Part shown: one piece after another, positions 1 through 4,158 of the stretch
How the letters are laid out: every line of letters starts with the position of its first letter
How positions within the stretch are numbered: position 1 is the stretch's first letter
Assembly: GCA_027030435.1 (NCBI GenBank)
Contig: JALVEX010000045.1
Location: 1-5,337 of the forward strand
Direction of reading: 5' to 3'
Length of the DNA: 5,337 bases
Source of the DNA: Paracoccaceae bacterium
Lineage (GTDB): Bacteria; Pseudomonadota; Alphaproteobacteria; Rhodobacterales; Rhodobacteraceae
Program-made: the position numbers and the translations under genes
Notes under the pieces: model-generated
The model's database searches: none
Told to the model about the DNA's origin: nothing
The model's input: the letters and a program-made list of their open reading frames with translations, nothing else

Positions 1-800
1 CGGAGCCGCACCAGCTTTCGGCAGATGGCAAGTTCAGCTGGGAGGAGGTCGAGTGCCTCGGCGCCTGCACCAACGCGCCCATGGCCCAGATCGGCAAGGA
101 TTACTACGAGGATCTGACGGCCGAGCGGCTCGCCGAGATCATCGACGAACTGGCCGCCGGCAAGGTGCCCGTGCCCGGGCCGCAGAACGGCCGCTACGCC
201 GCGGAGCCGCGCACGGGGCTCACCAGCCTGAAGCAATATGAAAAGCCGGTATCCCCGCATAATGCGAGCGTCGAGCGGGCGCTGGCGCTCGGCGATACGG
301 TGAAGCGGATCGACGGCACCGAGGCCCCGATCCTGACGCCCTGGCTCGATGCCCGCAAGGCCGGCAAGGCGGCGAAGAAGAAGGCGGCGAAACCGGCTGC
401 GAAAAGCGCTTCGAAACCTGACGCGAAACCGGCCTCCCGTCCTGCCGCGGAATCCGCTGCAAAACCTGCCGCGAAACCGGCGAAGAAACCTGCCCGCAGG
501 CCCGTTGCGCCCGATGGAAAGCCCGAACTGTTGCAGAAACCCCGCGGCGGCAAGGCGGATGATCTCAAGCAGATCAAGGGCGTAGGCCCGAAACTTGAAG
601 CACTGCTGCACAAGCTCGGGGTGTTCCATTTCGATCAGATCGCCTCCTGGCGCAAGAAGGAGGTGGAATGGGTGGACTCGCATCTTGAGGGATTCAAGGG
701 CCGCGTGAGCCGTGATGAATGGGTGAAGCAGGCGAAGGTGCTTGCCAAGGGAGGCGAGACGGAATTTTCGAAAAAGGTAAAGAAAGGCGGCGTTTACTGA
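1..800 (+). CDS. nuoE: NADH-quinone oxidoreductase subunit E (NuoE), 3' part, with C-terminal HhH extension
   Basis: NuoE is the 24-kDa-type thioredoxin-fold subunit of the complex I N-module and carries the [2Fe-2S] cluster N1a in the cytoplasm. The start lies upstream of the window. The reading frame is open from base 3 and gives 265 residues to the TGA at 798-800. The fragment opens with the family signature ECLGACTNAPMAQI, containing the last two cluster cysteines (codons 54-56 and 66-68). The first cysteine pair is outside the window. The usual NuoE end, with DYYEDLT and GPQNGR, follows. The protein then continues well beyond a minimal NuoE: an Ala/Lys/Pro-rich linker (351-494) and a helix-hairpin-helix tail (about 495-797) with IKGVGPKLE and HFDQIASW. 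Long NuoE proteins of this kind are known in alphaproteobacteria, so the extension is not an assembly error. An ATG at 81 is internal and not a real start. The NuoE call is secure; the role of the tail is unknown. Confidence 0.95.
   Translation, partial: EPHQLSADGKFSWEEVECLGACTNAPMAQIGKDYYEDLTAERLAEIIDELAAGKVPVPGPQNGRYAAEPRTGLTSLKQYEKPVSPHNASVERALALGDTVKRIDGTEAPILTPWLDARKAGKAAKKKAAKPAAKSASKPDAKPASRPAAESAAKPAAKPAKKPARRPVAPDGKPELLQKPRGGKADDLKQIKGVGPKLEALLHKLGVFHFDQIASWRKKEVEWVDSHLEGFKGRVSRDEWVKQAKVLAKGGETEFSKKVKKGGVY
351..494 (+). repeat. Degenerate Ala/Lys/Pro-rich coding repeat (NuoE linker)
   Basis: This is a low-complexity stretch inside nuoE that encodes repeated KPAAK/AKPA-type units, with runs such as AKKKAAKPAAKSASKP. 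The 11-mer GCGAAACCGGC recurs at about 387, 422 and 470. It is strongly basic and probably disordered, like the tails of histone H1-type proteins. It joins the NuoE fold to the HhH domain. One unit (KPAAKSA, 390-410) matches 19 of 21 bases of 1378-1398 in the downstream membrane-protein gene, so the linker was probably part of the shared ancestral segment and later expanded here. Confidence 0.8.
495..797 (+). repeat. Paralogous HhH-tail segment, copy 1 (within nuoE)
   Basis: This 101-codon block, from RRPVAPDGKP to the terminal VY of NuoE, aligns without gaps to codons at 1402-1704. By hand alignment 82 of 101 residues are identical. It contains a helix-hairpin-helix motif (LKQIKGVGPKLEALL) followed by a WRKKEVEWVDSHLEGFKGR helix region and RDEWVKQA. 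From memory this resembles the 'flap endonuclease-1-like H3TH' predicted domain (COG3743 type) that is attached to several alphaproteobacterial proteins, including some ribosomal protein L21 versions. No nuclease catalytic domain is present, so nuclease activity is not implied. Confidence 0.85.
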
Positions 801-871
801 GCCGCTCATGAAAGATCATGGGAGATGAGGTGAAGAGTATGGTGCGTGCGATAACGATAACAGGAAGCCGG

Positions 872-912
872 CTGCCCTCGGGCGGACCGGGCGCGCGCGT
901 GCCTGAGGGTAG
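872..912 (+). other. Predicted RNA stem-loop in the nuoE-downstream gap
   Basis: The 142-base gap 801-942 holds no convincing gene. CTGCCCTCGGGC (872-883) can pair with GCCTGAGGGTAG (901-912), giving 12 base pairs of which two are G-U wobbles, around a 17-base GC-rich loop. It ends 30 bases before the next ATG. There is no T-run after it, so it is not a typical intrinsic terminator. An mRNA-stability or processing element is possible. In this GC-rich DNA a chance structure is also plausible. Confidence 0.4.
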
Positions 913-942
913 TGAAACGCAACAGCAACAGGGATATTCATC

Positions 943-1713
943 ATGAGCAATCAGAGAAACGGAGGTCTGTTTTCCTGCACCAACATGTGCTGGATCGCGG
1001 GCGCGCTTTTCGCACTCGCCGCCGGGCTGATCCTGGCACGGCTTTACGGGATGTCCAACATCCTTTCGATCATCATCGCGCTGGTGCTGATGGTGGTGAT
1101 CGCCTGGCTCCTGCAGCGCGCCTTCTGCACCGGCATGCCCGAGGGGCATCATACCGATGCCGCGCCTGCGGAGGAGGAGATCAGGGTGGCGCCCGAGCAT
1201 CTGGCCGAGATCGATCTGATCGAGGATGAATCGCTCGCCACCAAGCCGGATCTGACAACGCTTGTCCATCGCATGCGCCCCGATGAGGCGGATGCCGGCG
1301 CGACGGATAGTGGCGCGGCCTCTGTGGCCGAAGAGACACCGGCGGAGAAGGCCGAGCCCAAGGCCGGCGAAGTGAAGAAACCGGCCGCGAAAAGCGCCGA
1401 GCGCCGGCCTGTTGCGCCAGATGGCAAGCCCGAGCTTCTGAAGGCGCCGCGCAGCGGCAAGGCGGATGATCTGAAGATGATCAAGGGCATCGGCCCCAAG
1501 CTCGAGAAGCTCCTGAACGAACTCGGGGTCTGGCATTTCGATCAGATTGCAAGCTGGCGCAAGAAGGAGGTCGAGTGGGTGGATTCACACCTCGAGGGCT
1601 TCAAGGGCCGGATCGAGCGCGATGAATGGGTCAAACAGGCCAGGACCCTGGCCGGGGGCGGTTCCACCGAATTCGCCAACCGGGTGAAAAAGGGCAAGGT
1701 CTACAAGGAGTGA
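943..1713 (+). CDS. Two-TM membrane protein with C-terminal HhH domain homologous to the NuoE tail
   Basis: The product has 256 residues. ATG at 943 is preceded by AGGGA (930-934) at 8-base spacing. The N-terminus has C12 and C16 (SCTNMC) just before a hydrophobic hairpin: TM1 about 17-35, a short GMS turn, TM2 about 39-58, then C62. Short basic flanks suggest both termini are cytoplasmic, which puts the C-terminal domain on the NuoE side. Residues about 66-150 form an acidic, Ala/Glu-rich, probably disordered linker. Residues 154-254 are the HhH tail (IKGIGPKLEKLL, HFDQIASWRKKEVEWVD), 81% identical to the end of NuoE. The gene lies 142 bases after nuoE and 2 bases before the next gene, inside the operon. 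It may be an accessory complex I or membrane-tether protein; that is inference. The family has no function I can name with certainty. The coding call is strong because the shared protein block is conserved despite many synonymous changes. Confidence 0.88.
   Translation: MSNQRNGGLFSCTNMCWIAGALFALAAGLILARLYGMSNILSIIIALVLMVVIAWLLQRAFCTGMPEGHHTDAAPAEEEIRVAPEHLAEIDLIEDESLATKPDLTTLVHRMRPDEADAGATDSGAASVAEETPAEKAEPKAGEVKKPAAKSAERRPVAPDGKPELLKAPRSGKADDLKMIKGIGPKLEKLLNELGVWHFDQIASWRKKEVEWVDSHLEGFKGRIERDEWVKQARTLAGGGSTEFANRVKKGKVYKE
1402..1704 (+). repeat. Paralogous HhH-tail segment, copy 2 (membrane-protein gene)
   Basis: This is the second copy of the 101-codon block found at 495-797, in direct orientation and about 0.9 kb downstream. 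Similarity also reaches into the linker (KPAAKSA at 1378-1398). A core of 26 residues, HFDQIASW through EGFKGR, is identical in both copies, while roughly 11 of those codons differ synonymously. This indicates an old duplication maintained by selection on the protein, not a recent DNA duplication. Confidence 0.85.
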
Positions 1714-1715
1714 CA

Positions 1716-1967
1716 ATGCAGGGCAGGATGGCAGACAAGGAAGCTGAAATGCTGCTGGCGCGCCGCGCGCGGCTGGTCGCGATCGTGCTGATCGCCACCA
1801 TGATCCTCTGGGTCGGGGCTCAGTGGCTCGGCGGCCGGCTCGGCCTCGCGCCGCGCTTTGCCATCCTGTTCGATCTCGCCGCGCTTGCCGGCTTCGTCTG
1901 GGCTATGGCCGTCACGTTTCAGATCTGGCGGAGGCGCAATGCCCTGCGCCAGGACAGGGGAGAATGA
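1716..1967 (+). CDS. Small two-TM inner-membrane protein (DUF5337-like)
   Basis: The product has 83 residues. The ATG at 1716 is chosen because a full Shine-Dalgarno AAGGAG (1705-1710), lying in the end of the preceding gene, sits 5 bases upstream. A longer in-frame extension to 1626 overlaps conserved coding sequence and is rejected. Two hydrophobic segments are visible, about residues 18-38 (VAIVLIATMILWVGAQWLGG) and 47-69 (FAILFDLAALAGFVWAMAVTF). RRAR before TM1 and WRRR after TM2 predict both ends in the cytoplasm. From memory it matches the short Rhodobacterales family DUF5337, typically found beside nuoF; I could not check this. It begins 2 bases after the upstream stop and ends at the nuoF start, so translational coupling is likely. 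Its role is unknown; a complex I accessory subunit or assembly helper would fit the position. Confidence 0.85.
   Translation: MQGRMADKEAEMLLARRARLVAIVLIATMILWVGAQWLGGRLGLAPRFAILFDLAALAGFVWAMAVTFQIWRRRNALRQDRGE
1956..1962 (+). promoter_or_regulatory. nuoF ribosome binding site (decides start)
   Basis: AGGGGAG lies only 1 base before the ATG at 1964 but 10 bases before the ATG at 1973. The spacing therefore favours 1973. That start also gives MLDDKDRIFTNLYG, the usual alphaproteobacterial NuoF beginning, and 431 residues. A weaker AGGA (1951-1954) could serve the 1964 ATG, so that start is not excluded. Confidence 0.55.
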
Positions 1968-1972
1968 CTTCG

Positions 1973-3268
1973 ATGCTCGATGACAAGGACCGCATCTTCA
2001 CCAATCTCTACGGCATGGGCGATCGCTCCCTCAGGGGCGCGATGAAGCGCGGCGCCTGGGATGGCACGGCGGGGTTGATCCGGAAGGGGGCCGACTGGAT
2101 CATCCAGGAGGTGAAGGACAGCGGCCTTCGCGGACGCGGCGGCGCGGGCTTCCCCACGGGGCTGAAGTGGTCCTTCATGCCGAAGGAAAGCGATGGCCGC
2201 CCCTCCTATCTGGTGATCAACGCCGATGAATCCGAGCCCGGCACCTGCAAGGATCGCGAGATCATGCGCCATGATCCCCACACCCTGATCGAGGGGGCGC
2301 TGCTGGCGGGCTTTGCCATGGGCGCGCATGTGGCCCATATCTACATCCGCGGCGAATTCATCCGCGAGCGCGAGGCGCTGCAAACGGCGATCAATGAAGC
2401 CTATGAGGCCGGGCTTCTGGGGCCCGATGCCGCCGGTTCGGGCTGGGATTTCGATCTCTTCGTCAGCCACGGCGCGGGGGCCTATATCTGCGGCGAGGAA
2501 ACGGCGCTTCTCGAGAGCCTCGAGGGCAAGAAGGGAATGCCGCGCATGAAGCCGCCGTTCCCCGCCGGGGCCGGGCTCTACGGCTGCCCGACCACGGTCA
2601 ACAACGTGGAATCCATCGCCGTCGTGCCCACCATCCTGCGCCGGGGCGCGAGCTGGTTCGCCTCCATCGGGCGGCCCAACAACACCGGCACCAAGCTCTT
2701 CGCCATCTCCGGCCATGTGAACGCGCCTTGCGTGGTGGAAGAGGCGATGTCGATCCCGCTGAAGGAACTGATCGACCGCCACTGCGGCGGCATCCGCGGC
2801 GGCTGGAAGAATCTGAAGGCGGTGATCCCGGGGGGCTCCTCGGTGCCGCTGCTGCCGGCCGAGATCGCCGAGGAGGCGATCATGGATTTCGACTGGCTGC
2901 GCGAGCAGCGCTCGGGGCTCGGCACCGCGGCGGTGATCGTGATGGATCAGAGCACCGACGTGATCAAGGCGATCTGGCGCCTCAGCAAGTTCTACAAGCA
3001 TGAAAGCTGCGGCCAGTGCACCCCGTGCCGCGAGGGCACGGGCTGGATGATGCGGGTGATGGATCGCCTGGTGCGCGGCGAGGCGGAGGTTGAGGAGATC
3101 GACATGCTCCTCGATGTCTCCAAACAGGTGGAGGGCCACACCATCTGCGCGCTCGGCGATGCCGCCGCCTGGCCGATCCAGGGCCTGATCCGCCATTTCC
3201 GCGACGAGATCGAGGATCGCATCAAGGCGCAGAAAACGGGCCGCGTGAGCGCGGTTGCGGCGGAGTAG
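1973..3268 (+). CDS. nuoF: NADH-quinone oxidoreductase subunit F (NuoF, 51-kDa type)
   Basis: NuoF binds NADH and FMN and holds [4Fe-4S] cluster N3; it is the electron entry point of complex I in the cytoplasm. The complete 431-residue protein has the usual family length and all the landmarks: the glycine-rich nucleotide site GRGGAGFPTGLKW (54-66), INADESEPG (82-90), GAGAYICGEETALL (167-180), an SLBB-like region after about residue 240, and the cluster motif C346-x2-C349-x2-C352 with the distant C392 (HTICALGDAAAWP). The sequence closely follows Rhodobacter and Paracoccus NuoF/NQO1. An alternative ATG at 1964 would add MTS and overlap the upstream stop as ATGA. The ATG at 1823 used by the longest open frame is out of keeping with the family. 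No defects are seen. A 153-base gap follows, longer than the other junctions downstream. Confidence 0.98.
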   Translation: MLDDKDRIFTNLYGMGDRSLRGAMKRGAWDGTAGLIRKGADWIIQEVKDSGLRGRGGAGFPTGLKWSFMPKESDGRPSYLVINADESEPGTCKDREIMRHDPHTLIEGALLAGFAMGAHVAHIYIRGEFIREREALQTAINEAYEAGLLGPDAAGSGWDFDLFVSHGAGAYICGEETALLESLEGKKGMPRMKPPFPAGAGLYGCPTTVNNVESIAVVPTILRRGASWFASIGRPNNTGTKLFAISGHVNAPCVVEEAMSIPLKELIDRHCGGIRGGWKNLKAVIPGGSSVPLLPAEIAEEAIMDFDWLREQRSGLGTAAVIVMDQSTDVIKAIWRLSKFYKHESCGQCTPCREGTGWMMRVMDRLVRGEAEVEEIDMLLDVSKQVEGHTICALGDAAAWPIQGLIRHFRDEIEDRIKAQKTGRVSAVAAE

Positions 3269-3328
3269 GCGGGCATGAGGCGCAGGGGCGCACATATCAT
3301 CACGGCGGCCGGCAGGGGGTGCGGCGCG

Positions 3329-3349
3329 GGCTGTTATCCGATAACAGCC
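3329..3349. promoter_or_regulatory. Perfect 21-bp palindrome between nuoF and the DUF5333-like gene
   Basis: GGCTGTTATC (3329-3338) and GATAACAGCC (3340-3349) are perfect inverted arms around one central C. The AT-richer core stands out in GC-rich surroundings. The core TGTTATC-C-GATAACA has the symmetry and size of a LacI-family operator, and it resembles GntR-type sites as I recall them. As RNA it would form a 9-bp hairpin with a CCG loop, but no T-run follows, so intrinsic termination is doubtful. An operator, an mRNA end or a processing hairpin are all possible. Confidence 0.5.
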
Positions 3350-3393
3350 GCTCTGCCGCTGCCGCTATTGCATAACGGCTCCTCGCGCGCCCA

Positions 3394-3415
3394 TCTCCTT
3401 TCTCACGAAAGGAGA
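3394..3415 (+). promoter_or_regulatory. Hairpin sequestering the Shine-Dalgarno of the DUF5333-like gene
   Basis: TCTCCTTTC (3394-3402) and GAAAGGAGA (3407-3415) form a perfect 9-bp stem with a TCAC tetraloop. The right arm is the ribosome binding site (AAAGGAGA, 3408-3415) of the gene starting at 3422. If the stem forms in mRNA it would hide the SD and lower initiation. The pairing is read directly; regulation is inference. The rest of the gap 3269-3421 holds the palindrome at 3329-3349 and three GCCGCT units (3347-3366), and no convincing gene. Confidence 0.55.
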
Positions 3416-3421
3416 AATCTC

Positions 3422-3838
3422 ATGATCCATGCAAAGAGATATATCACAGCCGTGCTCGTCTTCCTGATGGCCCCCGCCGCGGTCGCCGCGGCCAAGGTGC
3501 CGCTGCCGGAGGAGAAGCACATCAACCAGTCGCTCATGGCCGGCGTCGTGGGCGACGAAATCCGCAAGCACTGCCCCACCATCTCGCCGCGCTATTTCAC
3601 CGTCTGGCGCAAGCTCGAGGCGCTCAAGCAATATGCGATCCGCAAGGGCTATGAGCGCGACGAGGTGAAGGCCTTCCTGAAGGATCCGAAGGAGAAGGCG
3701 CGGGTGAAGAAGATGGCGGCCGATTACATGGCCGCGCGCGGCGTGAAGCCGGGGGATGCGGAGAGCTACTGCCGGCTTGGCGAGGAAGAGATCGCGCGAA
3801 AGAGCCTGATCGGGCAATTGCTGAGGAGCCACAGGTGA
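3422..3838 (+). CDS. Secreted protein, DUF5333-like
   Basis: The product has 138 residues. The ATG at 3422 is supported by the strong SD AAAGGAGA 6 bases upstream and by an immediate signal peptide: basic MIHAKR, hydrophobic YITAVLVFLMAPAAVAA, and cleavage near AAA-KVPLPEE (about residue 24). The open frame extends back to an ATG at 3275, but that would bury the signal peptide and is rejected. The mature protein is small, highly charged and mainly helical in appearance, with only two cysteines (C51 and C117) that could form a disulfide in the periplasm. KxPLPxxKxIN, HCPTISPR and LKxYAIxKGY resemble the Rhodobacterales family DUF5333 as I recall it; this is unverified. The stop overlaps the next start as GTGA. 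The function is unknown. A periplasmic product between two genes for cytoplasmic complex I subunits is notable. Confidence 0.85.
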   Translation: MIHAKRYITAVLVFLMAPAAVAAAKVPLPEEKHINQSLMAGVVGDEIRKHCPTISPRYFTVWRKLEALKQYAIRKGYERDEVKAFLKDPKEKARVKKMAADYMAARGVKPGDAESYCRLGEEEIARKSLIGQLLRSHR

Positions 3839-4158
3839 GGGGGCAGGCGCTCATATCGCTGATGGCCGGGCTCGGCACCCTGGCGGGCTGCACCCTTGCG
3901 CCCGCGCCGCCGCGCGCAGGCCGGGCAACGCCGGAGGCGCCGGAGGTTTCGCTGTTCTTCATCGAGGGGCGGCAGAGCTTCAGCGTCTTCGTTGCACCGA
4001 ACAGCATCCCCGAGCCCGGCGCCCGGGCGCTGGCGCGCAGGAAGGGAGCGGAATTCTGCCGCGCGGCCCATCGCGGCAGGGAGATGAGGATTACCAGGAT
4101 CAAACGCCGGTCATGGGCTGTGCCCGATGCCTGGCAAATCGATGGAACATGCGCATGA
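3835..4158 (+). CDS. Short predicted lipoprotein
   Basis: The product has 107 residues and starts with GTG at 3835, overlapping the upstream stop by 4 bases (GTGA). GAGGAG (3823-3828) is placed 6 bases before it. The N-terminus MRGQALISLMAGLGTLAGC is a lipoprotein signal with lipobox LAGC, so C19 would be lipidated. Thr at +2 does not suggest inner-membrane retention, although sorting rules are less certain outside enterics. A Pro/Ala-rich spacer (21-37) follows, then a small domain with two more cysteines (C75 and C106), possibly a disulfide. The C-terminal WAVPDAWQIDGTCA looks like a folded end. The stop overlaps the nuoG ATG as ATGA. I do not recognise a named family. Coding status rests on the coupled overlaps, SD and lipobox. 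It probably works with the preceding secreted protein, by position only. Confidence 0.78.
   Translation: MRGQALISLMAGLGTLAGCTLAPAPPRAGRATPEAPEVSLFFIEGRQSFSVFVAPNSIPEPGARALARRKGAEFCRAAHRGREMRITRIKRRSWAVPDAWQIDGTCA

Noticed and set aside
495..797. Nuclease activity for the NuoE tail
   Set aside because: Although the domain resembles H3TH regions of FEN-like nucleases, there is no acidic catalytic domain in either protein. Only binding can be proposed.
694..1536. 280-codon minus-strand frame across the nuoE end and the membrane-HhH gene
   Set aside because: It spans two well-supported + strand genes and a gap, and shows no recognisable domain or start signal.
1823..1972. Longer NuoF starting at 1823
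   Set aside because: The extra residues are Arg/Ala/Pro-rich and out of frame with a real gene there. NuoF proteins begin at the MLxDxDRIFTN motif.
1919..3295. 458-codon open frame on the minus strand over nuoF
   Set aside because: It is a shadow of nuoF, with low-complexity His/Ala/Arg-rich composition and no family features.
3329..3349. Intrinsic (rho-independent) terminator after nuoF
   Set aside because: The hairpin stem is good, but no T-run follows (GCTCTGCCGC), and nuoG downstream must still be expressed with the operon. It is kept as a palindrome of unknown role.
3275..3421. In-frame N-terminal extension of the secreted protein from an ATG at 3275
   Set aside because: It would bury a clear signal peptide inside the protein and translate through both inverted repeats. 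The strong SD directly upstream of 3422 and the family-like start favour the shorter form, even though a GGAG at 3262 is suitably spaced.
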